Shown here piece by piece: positions 11,534-24,180 of a stretch of 64,000 nucleotides of DNA. Numbering within the stretch: position 1 is the first letter of the stretch; each line of letters starts with the position of its first letter. The DNA is from Phytoseiulus persimilis (Eukaryota > Arthropoda > Arachnida > Mesostigmata > Phytoseiidae). The notes beneath the pieces were generated by a model, which did no database searches, was not told the origin of the DNA, and saw only the letters and a program-made list of their open reading frames with translations. The stretch lies in contig CM075101.1 of NCBI GenBank assembly GCA_037576195.1, positions 52,886,001 to 52,950,000 of the forward strand, in the 5' to 3' direction. The position numbers and the translations under genes were made by a program.

Positions 11534-14500
11534 GCTATTTACCAGAGGATCGGGCTCTCAGATGGAGGGAGGAAAAGTGTCGGACTGACTCGAATTTTCG
11601 AGGTACCCTACACACGCTCTTTTCGCTGCAGAGAGGAGTTGTCGACCGCGGGCCCGGGTAGGGGTTTCCGCGGTCAGTATGGCCAGCCAGCCCTTATGGC
11701 GTCTCTTTAGTATTCCTACCGCATTTTCATCATCGAGAGAGCGGCGGGCAGTATCAACATCGAGTTCATCGTGATCACAACCTTCATCAGCGATTCAGGG
11801 CTTGAACAACGGAGTCGTTCGCCTCCACCTTTGGCAACAGACGTTCGGGCGAAGAAAACCCGATCGAAGTGTACGGCCAAAGTTATTATTGCGTGCGTGC
11901 AATTCATCGTGCGATTGATATCACTCAGCCTCGTTCTCTGAATCTCAACGCTCGAATCGAATGGGAGGGCTTCGTGCGCATGACAGACTACGCGACCTCC
12001 TGAGACGCGCTCTCTGTCCTTTTCCTAGACTCTGTAGAAATTCAGACTCGACCCCCGGATGACCTCGTCGGTCGGTCGGATCACTCTTCTCGAGTGAATA
12101 ACAAAGTTGGCAACTTCTTGCAAAGATGATTTGATTGATTCATATCCTCGCCCCAGTGTCTCGTCGTCAGTCTCGAGAAGGGTAGACGGTTCGGCGTCGC
12201 TTTGTGTGTATAACACAATGGTGCGGAAACCGAATATAGGTCATGGCCGCTATGAGAACGCCATGAGACATTTCTGCCATCTGACGCCGATATATTCCTC
12301 AGATTTTATATTTCAGACGTCATTCTTGTTTCAATTCGGAAACAGAGGAATCCATCGCTCTATTTCCCTCCCTCCATCTGTCATCTCGTTCCGACTCGAC
12401 TCGGGAATGGATAGGACTCGTGAGCAGATCCGCCTCTTCTCCGCCGTCTCGGGGGAGGCTGACGTCCGTTCCCCCCTCTCTTGACCTCGAATACTGCGCT
12501 CTGGTGATGACTCAATGATTGGACTTCTCAGCTCCTTGTTACCACGGGGAAATTCAAAATGAGCGGCAGAGTGCGGGAAGGATGTGCGGTGCTCGCAGCC
12601 GACTCGGATCCGGTCGGCGTTGCTGTTGTCGACGTCGGGGAGCGCGTCACACCATCCTCGTTATCTCTAGACTAGACGAGAGTTCCGCGGTCGGCGGGCC
12701 GCTGCTAGATATCCGTGATTCGAAAATCGATATCGTGTTGGAAGAGCGAGGGCTGCACAATGGTCTCCCCATTGGTGTGAACACGGCGACAGTAACAACG
12801 GCATGGACTCGAAGCAGCGCTGAGCGAGCGAGCGGGCGCGCGGGCGTGCGGGGCGGAGGGACAGGAGGGAATAGAGCGACGACGGAGAACGAAACCGTCG
12901 AGAGCTACAGCGAACACTAAGGATCACAGCGGCTACGAAACATCGACTGCGTTTGCCGGCAGGATCGAAAGATCCACGGGCCCACCGAGATGAACAAAAG
13001 CCAGGGGAGGACGGCAGCCACGGAAAAGTATTCTCCAACGCGATAATCAATATCTGGTCTCGAACTTACTTCCCTCGAGACCCACTGTCTTTCTTTCTCC
13101 GCAGCGGGACGGCTATGGCGGACAAACACATCATACACCCAACGAGTCATCATAAGACATCACTTCATGGGCCGGTTGGGAGAGAGGAGGAATTTACGAG
13201 CGGGGAGCGACGGTTATTGGGAAACGCTGGAGAGAGCATATTCGCTTTCGGTGAGCTAGGGTCGAATTCAAGACCGAGCGATCCGGGGGCGGTCTCCTGA
13301 GGAGAATGCTGTAGGGATTCTCAAGAAGATAATCCTTTTTCAATAAGTAATCAACCGGAAGCCGCATCAAGTGACGAAATCGATCGATGACGGCTGTTCA
13401 TCCCCGCAAATGTTTGTCACTCGTCAGATAGTTTCCGCAACAGGCCCACAAACGAGCTCTGAGAGCGGCGGAGCTTATCCTGCGCACAATCGAGGTCATC
13501 AACGGAGAATTCTGAATTGTATCGGATGTGGCCCTGGGATCTTCTTCGCGCGAACGCGACTCTCTGTCGGCTCGGTGATACAATCTTTCTCTATCTATCC
13601 AATCCCATCACTTTTATAGGGACATTGCTCATGTCAGGGACCAACTCAGCCTTTTCGGGGGAGGGGGTATTCCTCTCTACACCTTCCCTGGGGGCCATGA
13701 TCGATGGTCATGACCATTAACATGATGCCCACAGGTATGGACGAAAGTTTCGCAGAGGGACCGGCGCCGTCAATTTCGGTCCATTCAGACCTCCCATTTT
13801 CTTCTAGGGCGCTCTGACACCTAGGGATCCAACCTGTTTGCCAGATATGAGTTCCGCGAATCGGAAGCTCCTCGCTCAACACAGACTCCGATCGAGGACG
13901 GCGCCGATCCACAAGAGCTAAACCGATCATCAATTCGTTCGGCTGGTGCTTTCCCACGACCCCGCAAGGAGACTCGCCCCCCTCGGTTGTCCTTTGGCCC
14001 CTGACACGAGGGAGGTATATCTCGGCTAGAATGGGGACAATGGAATCAGGTACTCTGCCGAGAATCCTTGCTGAGCTTGAAGTTTTCAATAGGTAGTTCC
14101 CAGAAGGCCCAACGAGTCTGACTCCGGCCGAGCGAAACTGGAAGCTTATAACGAGCAGCTGAGAAACCCGGAACGACAACCCTGAAAGAGATCCGAGGAA
14201 AGGTTCGGATCTTTTCGGGGCACCGCTTCTCGAAATTCTCTTCGCAGATAGAGAACAGTGAAATTTCTCCGACGGTGTGCGCATCTCCATACGTCTCGGC
14301 CCGCCGGCCCGCGGCTGCGTGCCCCCCTCCACCGTCGAAGACAACCTGACAACGTGCAGAATTTCATCCCGGAACGGAACTCTCCGAACAACGAATCTCT
14401 CGCCAAGCGGAGAACATTTCTCGCCGCCGAAGCAAAATTTGAGCCTTACGCTTCTAGCGGATCGTTCAGATGATAACGCCTCGGAGAAAAGGTTGTTGTC

Positions 14501-15172
14501 TCATGTGTACTGGGAGAGAGAGGGAGCTCCAATGTCTAGAGGGGGAGCGACGGGATTGCCTATTATCCGACTCCGAACACCAAGTTTCAAGTCGCCGGAC
14601 GAGCTTAGGCCGCCTCACAGCGACCGGAGCGTCCCACGTCAACTACGGAATGTTCCGACGAGACTTATTCCCGAAGGAGTTCCAGTAGCCTGTCGGGACA
14701 CGCGCGAATGGATCCCATTCTACATCGAGTCTAATAAGACTGTCGGTAGAGAAATTCAGGAGAGTGTGCCCGTCGCGAAGCGTTCACATTGACCGCAATC
14801 TGCAGGAATTTTCCAGTCCGGCGACTTCGATTCTTCCCGGCTCTGGGCCGCGATGGCGATCTAGAATCGGGAAGCGTCTTGTAATCGTCTGATCCTGCCT
14901 CTCGGATCCGGGAGGGCGATAACTGGAGTCTATTAGCCTCGAAGTTCAGTCGGGAGCAACGTGTCTGCCTACCTGCTGGGCTCTCTGTCTGGCCACATCC
15001 GTTTGTCCTCCGAGGCGGACGAAGCGTTGCTCAAGATTGGCGGCCCGCAGACTCAGCAGAATTTTGTTTCCCCTCGCTCTGCGCTCATCGTCCGCTTCCC
15101 CTCCGGGTCCTTGTCGGTGAACGCGTCCGGTGGCCCGAGTTTGCGTCCCTCTGTTGGTCAGCTCTACTACAG
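11534..15172. other. Stretch with no recognised gene
   Basis: No gene is recognised. The largest frame in the window outside the retrotransposon lies here: a 232-codon minus frame at 13,646-14,344. Its N-terminal part overlaps a 171-codon plus frame at 14,277-14,792, and neither has a domain, signal peptide or repeat I know. A minus-strand ATG frame at 13,070-13,153 ends exactly at a strong donor-like GAA/GTAAGT, so it could be a 28-codon first exon, but nothing confirms it. A plus frame at 14,961-15,233 ends in a hydrophobic stretch that could be a membrane segment. CCGCGG-containing inverted 8-mers occur at 11,644-11,651 and 11,668-11,675. Confidence 0.5.
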
Positions 15173-15797
15173 CTATGCCGCTTGCTTTCTCGCTCTCTCA
15201 TTCGCTTTGATCGTCGTTTGTCGACCTTGGTGACCCGACCTTGTATTGGGCTTGTTTCTGTTGTAGCTCTTAGCCGTTCTTCCGTCTCCCAAGACTTCCT
15301 CCGTCTCAGCCTGCACTCGCTGCCGTCCCGCTGACTCGCTTGTTCGCAGCAGTTTATTCGAGCTGGCTGCAAGCCGTGTTGGTTTGCTGCGGTCGCTCGT
15401 TGTTAAGCACTTTGCATACGTGACGCATGTTTTCTGCATTCGTTTCAAAAGATCGGCTTTCACCCTCAGGATGGAAGCATCGACCGACGGATAAACCTCC
15501 TTCAGAAGAATCTCAAGAGATGTTTGCGATCCTCTGGGAGCTGGGCTATCCATGACGACATCGTACAGGAAAGAAGAAACCTTCTCCGCTCCGCCGGAAC
15601 GGGTGAAATGCGATATGAGTATCTCGGGAACGTGCAAGCAGAATTGGCAACGATACCTGGACTTATCGGCCTAACCACCACGCGCAGGTTCAAGGTCGAC
15701 CCGCCGGAGCCCACGTTGAATTCGGTCAGCGGAAGCTCGGGCACGAGAAGAATCGTGAAAACTGGAAAGCCGCTACGCGTATAACGAGCTTTCTGTG
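15173..15797 (-). pseudogene. Coding-like island, unrecognised, with a frame change near 15,660
   Basis: Two adjacent minus-strand frames read like one protein. The upstream part (15,797 to about 15,662) follows an acceptor-like CCACAG, encodes about 44 residues ending LRVVVRPISP, and has about 30 percent G-first codons. In the next frame, from about 15,662, the peptide continues as RYRCQFC...LISHF and then an amphipathic stretch including SLEILLKEVYPSVDASILRV, before an Arg/Lys-rich tail to the stop at 15,173. The CxxC...H spacing hints at a zinc finger but is incomplete. Joining the parts needs a one-base shift. The CAG/GTATCG at the joint could instead be a splice donor, in which case only the first part is an exon. 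I recognise no family. It could be a decayed gene, a real exon plus chance frame, or chance altogether. Confidence 0.22.
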
Positions 15798-18654
15798 GAC
15801 AGATCGCCACATCCGGAGAGCTGCCTCACTTAACGCGGAGCTCTCCGTACGCACTGTTCTTGTCAAGAGGCGTCTTCGTACGCAAAGGACATTTTAGCGC
15901 AGACGTTGCGGCGCATCTGCGTAAGGAATAACCAAGGTCTCATGAGAGATTTGAGGACACAGCGCAGAGAAATCTTCATTCGAATCAAATTATGTGAAAC
16001 CTTGGATCATGGATGTTTCATGAAGGGGAGCAGAACGATCTCGTGAGGAGTGGATTGCCGAGTCCAGAGAACGATCGAGGAGGGTTGCGGCTGCGTTTCC
16101 AACTGTTGTGGGAGAAAATGCGAAACTTGAATCGACTTGAGAATTCCCGCGATATTCCCTTGGCACCCCGAAAATTCTCGACGATCCCGAGGAGGGCCGT
16201 GCGAATCCCGTTTGGAACCACTACCCTCCACGCTTCGTCCTGAAGAGCTCGGGAAAAGTGCAAAGTTCCACTCGGCGGGCTTGCGGGGCGTTTGCGGATG
16301 TATTCCGATCTGAGAGCTCTCCGAGTTCTTCAACTAGCGAGAATCGTTCGCCAAATGGTCAGCATAGCGGCTGCAGTAATAGAAGGTGGGGGGTCTGCGA
16401 GTTCGACGCCCGGAAGTAGTGAAAAAAAAACTGAGATCCGCTCATCTCTCGGGGTGATGTCGCAAGAGAACTATCTGGAATCTATCACGTTCCTTCGAGT
16501 CGGGGTTGGAAGAACATCTCTGTCCACGTGACGAATCACAGGGAAGAAGCTCAAAGCGCGGTTCGGCTTTTTCAAACCGATTTCGGAACCCATAGCATGA
16601 GGGGACGGGATGTATTCCGGAATTCCGATTCGCTCGTGGGGTAGCGCCGAAAAATCAGTGGGAGAATATACAATGATCAAAATGACTCCAGACCACAGAT
16701 GAGCCAAATAGTTATCATGATGGCAGTCACGCTGATTTGCATACAATCATGTTGATAAAATTATGCTGGCTGCCGGCATGCTCTAATCTCCAGACCTTCT
16801 TCGAGTTCGCCGCCCCGCGTTCTGTTCGGCAGGTGATGCCATGGGCCGTCTGACGCCGTGGCCCAGGTGACGCACTCCCTGATTTTTCCGCGATCGAGGA
16901 AAAAAATCTCGATCTTTCGGTACGAATTCGCAATTTTCGAGCCCGACTTTGGCGCGATATTGCTAGAGGAGCACCATCAGCCAGTTCGTCTCAAACTCGT
17001 TCAGTTATGCAGCCCTTATTGGAGCAGTTCGTTAATGAAATGCATCGTCAAGGAGGCGCTTATACGCTCTGCCCCTTGCTAGCCATTTCCTCGAAAAGAT
17101 AAGTCACATGCCAAGAATCTTGTTGGGAGTGATACTATGAGAGACTGTCCCGAAAAGAAGTAGAGCCGGAGAACCCGAAACAGAGAACGATGATGTTCAA
17201 TCCCCTCCTTCGCCCTGTTCCTATGTTCGACGTGTTCCATCAACGTGAAGCGTCCGGTCAGGATGCACAGAAGGGGGAAGCTTGGGGGACGCGGGGACAA
17301 ATCCGGACTCAGATTGATCGGAGCTCAAACCGTGTCGCGAACCCGGGGCTTGCTGTGTCGCAGATCATGTGCGGCGAGTGGTTGACGGTCTTGCTGGTCG
17401 CGTGGCGTTCCCTCGTTCGTCAAATGTCATATCTCTCATCTTCTCCGAGGCTCCGGAATCCGGCGCGCGGCTGCCGCCTCAACCCTATAATTGTTATTAG
17501 CGAAGCCAAATGCACGCAGAATTCAATGGGAACGACACGCGATTCGAGTGAAAGGGCAACAGCAAGTGCGCGGATGTTATGGATGTTACATCCAGCTGAG
17601 CGAACGCAGCCGAGGCGGATCTAGGCCTCTGACACAAACTTCCGCAGCGCTTCTGTCATTTTCAAATCAGGTGGGCCGATGAAGTGAATTCGCCTTGAAT
17701 CGAGCAACGGGAATCACTGGTCTGTGTGAGTCGAATTATCTTGACAACATTGTTACAAAGGGCGGCCATCTCCATATGAATGTCCCCGAACGACAGACAC
17801 AAGCGAAGAACAGAGAAGTCTGATCTCGGAGAGAAGCCTTCCGTAAAAAGGCCGTCAGCGAGCGATGAACGGTAGGGAATAGTTTCCTGTATGCGGCCGA
17901 TCCGCTTGATTGGAACAAAGGATTTCGTCAGTCAACTGAGTTCCCCTCCGGCGGTTCGGTGAATCGGAACGACTGAACCAGCCCAGCTTTGTCGAGTCGT
18001 TGGAGCCTCCCCCGCATACTACAGATCATCGAGCTTTTCCCACGGAGAGGCTCCACGTACCTTTTTCCATCGAATCCGAATCAAATGAGTGGTTTCCATG
18101 ATTTCAGTGGAGCAAGCTTCCGGTCGACGCACGTAGCCGCTGCAGGAGTCGCGAAAAAACCGCAGACGTAGGCTCCTGCCAGACATAACAAACCAGCACC
18201 CAGACAGATGGACTTATGCGCAGTTGACATAGGGAAGGTGTTCGGCTGAAGAGGACGAAACGGAACGATGCGGGCGATCCTCATGCGAGAATCGCAACAT
18301 CCATAGCTGGTTTCCACCCCGGAGGCCCCGACCCAAACTCATTCCCACCCGAAAAAATGGCCGAGCCTGGATCTTCAGCCTCTGTTTCCGGCGAAGTGAG
18401 CGTTGCAACGGGGAAATCAACAGAAACGAGAGAGTTGAAAGCGGAGAGTGTTGACGGCGCGTCGTGACGTCCATCGCTTCGAATATCGAACACATGCTCT
18501 CTGCACGCACTCACGTTGGGCGCTACACAGTCTCACACAACAGTGTTTTCAAACAATGGGCCAATGATCAGAAAGGATTCGCAAGGTCTCGAGGACTGAT
18601 GAGACCAATCTATCACGCTGGAAGCAGGATGAAGAACATCTGGTGGATGTGAAG

Positions 18655-18860
18655 CGTGGGACCACAAAAGGAAAATGAAGAGCGCAAAAGGAAAACAAAA
18701 CCCGGGAAAAAAAGAGGACTGGATGGAGATTGAGAAGGCAGGAAAGGAGCGGGCGACTCGGATGCTTGAATGAGAATATCGAGAAGGAGAACGAAGAGAA
18801 AGGGGAACAGGCACAAGTAGAACGGAGAGAGGGAATTGACGACCTACGAAGGAGGATCAA
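18655..18860 (+). repeat. Purine-rich low-complexity tract
   Basis: About 200 bases in which the plus strand is dominated by A and G, with words such as GGAAAA, GAAGGAG and GAGAGGG. Short frames through it give Glu/Lys/Arg-rich peptides that look coiled-coil-like, but they switch frame and stop, so I treat them as a by-product of composition. Long purine tracts can adopt unusual DNA structures; no mirror repeat is obvious. Confidence 0.6.
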
Positions 18861-20641
18861 GTACGAGTAAAAGGTGGCAAAGCCACCAGAGAGCCGGCGT
18901 TAATTAGCAATGTCATCGAACCGTCCAACTGACGCCCTTCAGCCCATTCTCTCTCCCATCCCCTTCAGGCCCCGTCCTCGCGTTGTATTTCCCTTTCGCC
19001 ACTTGTTTCTTCGATCAAAGCACCGGTCCAACTACTCTCTATCTTTCGCCCCTCGACAAAGGTGGCGGCGAGATCTATATTCCAGCTGGGATCCTCTCAC
19101 CAACTGAAGTTTTCCGTTCCTCCCTCATGGAACGAAAAGAGCGATACTGGCTCCGCGTTGAGTTCAGGCGCTCAGATGACCACATGCCTCCTTGTCGTTG
19201 ACCAGCTCTCGCAAAATGAATCATGGAAACGGGCTCCGTTTCAACGGCTCCGTCCGAAGTTTCTTGCGGTTCGTGTTCTCCATGCACCTTCCGCTCCATG
19301 CGGATGGAAAGATTTCAATCCAAGTCATCTGGAAGGGAATTAGGTAGTTTTCCAACTTCCCTCGGTTTTCGTAAAATTCGAGTCAAGAATGAGCACGCAG
19401 CAGGGTTCACTCCAGGAGACAGCTGCTCCGGAAACACATAATTAAGGGAACAATCCTCTGCCGCCCCATGGAAGAAGTTTCATGCTGGCAGCGTTGACAG
19501 AATTCTGATCCGTTAGCTTCTGAATACTATAGCTGATAGTTAGTTTGGAACGCTTACGTTAAACTTCCGGCGCACAAGTGACTCAACATGATCTTCTGTC
19601 GGACCAAGACTGAAGTTCAGTGATGACATATCGGCAGCTCTGATTGGTGTGATCGAGAACCAACAGTCATAGCGATGAATCGGCGGAAATTTCTGCGCGC
19701 AACACTATTTCAGGAAAAAATAACTGGTTTCCTGTCTTGACAATCTGCCGCAAAGACTTCAATGCCGAGCACTGATCTTATGTCGCGTCAACGTCGGTCA
19801 TGAGCCGAAGAGATTTGTGCAACAGTACATCGTTATTCGATGGCGAACAGCAGTCAAACAAGTTTATTCTGAACGTATAACCACTCCAGTATGAGCCCCT
19901 CAAGGAGGCCCTGAAGGAATCGAATACTTCGGATCCTCTTTCCACGGCTCAGCGAAGCCATTTTGAGTGGAGCTGTAATGTTCGATGTCCTCCATAAAGG
20001 AAGAATCAGACCAAGCCTCTCGAGAGACCCTTCTCTGAGCCGAGTCAGTGCGGGTGACGAATAAAATGAATAATTCGATTTGAGTCGATCCCTATGGAAT
20101 ATTGTGTGCCCTGAGAACACAGCGCAAGCTTCCATTCCATGATCGATGTTCTCTGGCAATGTGAGAACCCGAGGAGAAAACTTGCGCGTCAGAAAGAGTT
20201 GAGTCGGCCACCTTGAATCAGCTCAGCCGTCAAGATAGCGTCCGCAGCAGCTACGATCAAAGACGACAGGCAACAATCGATCTCTGAATCAATCATCGAA
20301 TCTGATCCGGACTCTGCTCGATTCCTACTCCCCTCTCGCTCCCCGAAGAACTGAAGCTGTTTTTCAAGCCCGAGTATGTCCTGTCTTCACAGGCAGGAAG
20401 ACGACAGCGGCGTTGACACGGAAAATCCGTGAATTCCACAGAGACAGCTCTTCGCACACTGTCTTCCGACACCCTCAGTACACCTTCAACTAGAAGATCT
20501 AACACTGTTTGACCAACTCTGAACAAACTCCGTCAATGAAAGTCTGGAAATCTCAAGGAATCGTTCATTGACCCCAGCTCTAGAGATAAGGGAATGATTC
20601 CCTCTCCCAATCCCGGAGAACATTTATGAGCCACACCGGGT

Positions 20642-20660
20642 CCCCCCCCTCCCCCCCCCC
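20642..20660 (+). repeat. Poly-C run interrupted once
   Basis: Eight C residues, one T, then ten C residues. It belongs to the same class of G/C homopolymers seen at five other sites in the window. Confidence 0.95.
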
Positions 20661-22400
20661 GGATTATGGGAGTCTGACAAGTGGAATCAGAGACACATGG
20701 GTCCCATCAACTCGAAGTTTGCGTGTTGCGAATCCATGAAATGAGCCAGCACGGTAGGCATCATCTGCTCGAAACAACAATCTTGCGAGATCTCGAACGT
20801 TCGGTCAAGGAGTTCCAGCGAGAACTATCTCCGGGTGACAACCAACGATGAAGAGAAGCGCTCGTATCCGAGGCAGACCCGTTCTCTCCGCTAGAAAATA
20901 TCAAGCAGGGAAATGAGCTTGTTGAGTATCCAGGCACGCGCGGAACAAAAAACCACACAAGCCTTCAGAGACCAGGAACGAGATGAATGATGGAAGCCCA
21001 TTTAGGTCTACGAGCGAGCCTGTGGGAATTCCTTCCTCTTGTTCTGCTCAATAAACGGCCTGTGTGCCGTAATTCCACGCAAACGACATATGTGCTACCA
21101 CTGCAGCCGACTGCTACCCGACAGCCGTGATAAAACGCAAACATCTCCAAGTGCCTCGATTGCGTGCTATCGCGTTATGCACGAAGATTACTCCGTCCGT
21201 CTGAAAACCCCTCTTGAGAGCGAGTTCATGGATTTTATCATCTAATCACCACTAGATGAATCTTTCTGCCCTCCCTGGTCACTTCTCCATCTTGCCAACA
21301 GTACCCAGCTACACATACGCACGAGCATAACCGTTATCCGGGGCGCGATTTCAGGGCTTCCTCGGTCTTTTCGGGACGACCAGGTGAAGAATAGATCTCT
21401 CCAAATAGTTTGTGCTTCCGGGGCGGTAACGAATCGATTTGTGGTCGAATGTAGACGCGTCCTTTGGTCCATTGGTCGCAGTCAGGCCGCGCGCAAGAGG
21501 CGATGCCTGATGGTCGACGGCTGATTGCTGAAACATGATTCACACAGTCTCGAATCGAGCGGAGAAGTCCTTGTACGGTCCTTTTATCCGTTTTTCGCCA
21601 ATTCGGGGGAAAACGTCCGGGTTTACGCTGATTGCGAGAAAACATCCCGTTTCTGCGAATTTTGTAGGGCGCATCCGATTGCGCCGTTGAGACTGTGGCT
21701 GGAATTGAACAAGAACTCGAAATATCGGAGCGTCTATGAGCCCATGAAGCGCCTACGCACCTGTAAGCGCATCATGGCGGAAGTTCGATGCAGCGACGAG
21801 AGGAACTGACACTGCAGAATGGCTCGAAGTTAATACATCAATCGTTCGGCTCACTCTTCTGTGGGAGATTCGCGTCCCCACGGAAGCTACGATGAGTCGC
21901 CATTATTCTTTGAACGACCGTGGGGTATCGCAAGGGGCAAGGAACGATTCTTCACAGGCAAACTACCTTGGGCTCGACGCCAATAATTGAGGCGAGATCA
22001 GGATATTCTCAGAGAATATCGGGGGGACTTCAAGCGAATAATCGAACTCGAATGTGAGGGAAGACTTCTTTACAATATCGTGTCGCTCTTCTTCTCTTCC
22101 ATCCGGAAACCATCGAGATGCTGCTCTCGCAGGCCGAGCCAGGGTGCGGGATTCTCTATTACTTCCTCGCCTTGCCATGCTCGCGGTTTTGGCGATAACC
22201 AAAATATTCCGTAGCTGTGTCATCCGATTTTGACAGGTATCCCGATGTGAGACACGATCCAAACAATAAAATCGCATGGTACGGGGCATCTGAAATCAAG
22301 AGCTAAAAGGACGACTCATCTTTACAGCTCAAGAAGGAGCTTGACAGGTAGCATGCAAATGCGCTGCACGGGAACTCTTCCTTAAACATCTCTCTTGCAG

Positions 22401-22700
22401 ACGAATGGTCATGTCCGCTATTGGAGGTGGGTTGTGTCAATTCAAACCAATTCGGTCTCTGCTTTCGACGAGACTGCGTCGAATCCCGGAAATCAACCTG
22501 CTGATCACCGATCTGATGTCAGCATCGATCTCTCTCAGACAGTTGATTGTGGTCATGAATCGGGGTTCGACTCCGGAGTGAGATTGAATGAGCTGGACAC
22601 ATCGATTCTAACATCTGATCCTTTATGGGTTGAATGGAAGGCTCGACGACCTTGCGTCGGAAACACAAGGTTTCGATTGCGAGGCTTTGACGAAGTCTAG
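22401..22700 (+). CDS. Possible terminal exon, unrecognised product
   Basis: A canonical acceptor-like sequence (CATCTCTCTTGCAG, ending at 22,400) is followed by 99 open codons to a TAG at 22,698-22,700. About 35 percent of the codons start with G, more than expected by chance, and the peptide is acidic (many Asp), without the Ser/Arg excess typical of random frames here. A donor-like GACAG/GTAGCA lies 53 bp before the exon, so a 53-bp intron is possible. However, the frame entering across that intron would be a different one, which stays open for only about 57 codons. No family is recognised and no polyadenylation signal is evident downstream. It may be a real last exon, an exon of another gene model, or chance. 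Confidence 0.22.
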   Translation, partial: TNGHVRYWRWVVSIQTNSVSAFDETASNPGNQPADHRSDVSIDLSQTVDCGHESGFDSGVRLNELDTSILTSDPLWVEWKARRPCVGNTRFRLRGFDEV

Positions 22701-23037
22701 TCGAAAACAGAGACCAATATGTTTTTTGACAACACATTCGACCGGGCTCAGCCCAGATTGTGAAAATGTCGAGCCCTGATTGCGATCTACTCGGCCCATT
22801 CCGGCAAGATGAAACGTTTCGGATATCGATATCACGCGGAGAGCGAATTCCCAATCGACGGCCCCCAACCGGTCAGTTGTGGTCGGTGTCTTTCGATCGC
22901 CACATTGCGATTTCAGGAAAAAAAAATCAGTTTTGTCGCGCAGGAATCTTTGTTTCTGTCCTCCGTCCGGACGTCTATCACAGCTGGGTTCTCGTTTAGA
23001 CAGCTGCACGTCAAAGGAGCCGTTCGGAGCTAATCAT
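22701..23037. other. Spacer beside the retrotransposon, nothing recognised
   Basis: This interval lies just beyond the 3' end of the retrotransposon coding region (which reads leftwards) and may contain its 3' untranslated region. I find no A-rich tail on the transposon sense strand. The A9 run at 22,918-22,926 is on the plus strand, the wrong strand for a tail. The element's 3' boundary is therefore undefined. Confidence 0.4.
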
Positions 23038-24180
23038 TCAATGGAGATCAACGTTGCCGCCTAGCCTGCTCCACCAATACTGCAGCATTTTCATTAATTA
23101 TCGATTCGTGCTGCAAGCGGCCATCGTTGTGGAGACATCGAGTGCTCTGACGGCGATTCAGGCAACTCTTATGAGTGTTGAGTCGGGGTGAAGTCCGATT
23201 CGGAACGGGAATTCTCGTGGGGGATACCTCCCTTCTTCGAATTCCATCACGACGTGTGTGTCGCAGTTCAAGTCGATGGAAGGATCGCGGTTATGTCGTT
23301 GGGTTCTGGTGTTGAGCATTCCTGCTCTTGTTAACGCCAGAAGCCGACTGCCCGCGAGTCATCGTACATATCCTGTTGGAGACCTCTTGTCTCTTTGAAT
23401 TGTCGATAAATGCACAGTGTGGATTTGGATTCAATGTTCTGTTCCCATGTATTGTCCAGTTTATTCTGCACCCTCATTTTGAGTTCTTTGCGGAATAGAG
23501 TCCACATTGCTGTGCCCGATGTATTTCTGGTCAGCCCGAGGTTTTCCAGGTCGAATTGCAATCTCAATTTCTTGAGTCTCTCTGTTGCTGTGACCGTGGT
23601 GTTTGTTATCTCGGTCGCCGTGAGGACAAGCTTGGGCCATCTCGTTGGGTCCATAGATCTTATCCTTTCGAAGTACATCGTTTTGCTCGTGGTTTCCCGG
23701 GCGTCGAAGGAGCTCCAGCCTAGTTCTCCCTCGATGAACTCCTTGGATATGGTGGAGTTGGGTATCCCGAGAGCCCATTTCCCCGCATCTCTTTGCCTGA
23801 CTTCGATGAGGTTTCTCAGTCTTTTGGGCATTGTAGTTGCCGCGCTGCAGTATGTGAGTTGCGGGACAGCGGTGGCTTTCCAGAGAATTTCGGATACTTC
23901 GAAACGGTTGAAGCTCCAGAAGGTTCTCGCGTTGAGTCTTTGGGTCGCCTTATTCGCCGTTTCGGTCAACTTTACCCAATGTTGGGCCAAGAAGTCTTTT
24001 TCGGCTGATAATTCGATTCCAAGATACTTATATGATGCTTCCTCTGGTATTCGCATCCCTTGTATACTCAGGTTTCGATTTTGGATATGTGTCTTTGGTG
24101 GTCGAGAGAAAACCAATGTGCCGCTCTTTTGAGGATTGAATTTGATGGACCGGGCGTCTCCAAATTCTGTTGTTACCTTC
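23038..24180 (-). pseudogene. LINE C-terminal region (degraded)
   Basis: Downstream of the RT core the frame stays open for about 280 codons, with SYKYLGIEL (thumb region), PQLTYCSA, a KWALG segment and GELGWSSF, before a stop at 23,331. The homologous reading continues in another frame from about 23,350 (GSRLLALTRAGMLNTR), crosses stops at 23,158 and 23,098, and ends with QYWWSRL and a stop at 23,038-23,040. The last conserved piece indicates that the ancestral protein ended near here. A Cys/His knuckle is expected in related proteins at this place, but only a CDTH remnant is visible. On the plus strand this region has a 240-codon hydrophobic frame that is an antisense shadow. Confidence 0.85.

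Larger units (their letters stand above)
15811..22400. other. Stretch with no recognised gene
   Basis: No gene is recognised. The longest frames are 144 codons (17,190-17,624, plus) and about 110 codons elsewhere. The features visible are a purine-rich tract at 18,655-18,860, a broken poly-C run at 20,642-20,660, and a 19-bp palindrome at 22,002-22,020 (GATATTCTC, A, GAGAATATC). No tRNA B-box with a matching A-box, and no transposase or RT motif, was seen. Confidence 0.5.

Noticed and set aside
13070-13153. Minus-strand ATG exon ending at GAA/GTAAGT, joinable to an acceptor near 12,813
   Set aside because: Phase and signals allow about 78 codons, but the continuation is low-quality sequence and many such pairs can be found by eye in a window this size.
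13646-14344. 232-codon minus-strand frame, the longest outside the LINE
   Set aside because: No start context, domain or splice signals support it; its composition is Ser/Arg/Gly-rich like random frames here, and a plus-strand frame of 171 codons overlaps its end. One frame of this length is not very unlikely by chance in 64 kb.
18655-18860. Glu/Lys-rich peptides resembling a coiled coil
   Set aside because: They arise from a purine-rich tract, change frame repeatedly, and have no flanking exon signals.
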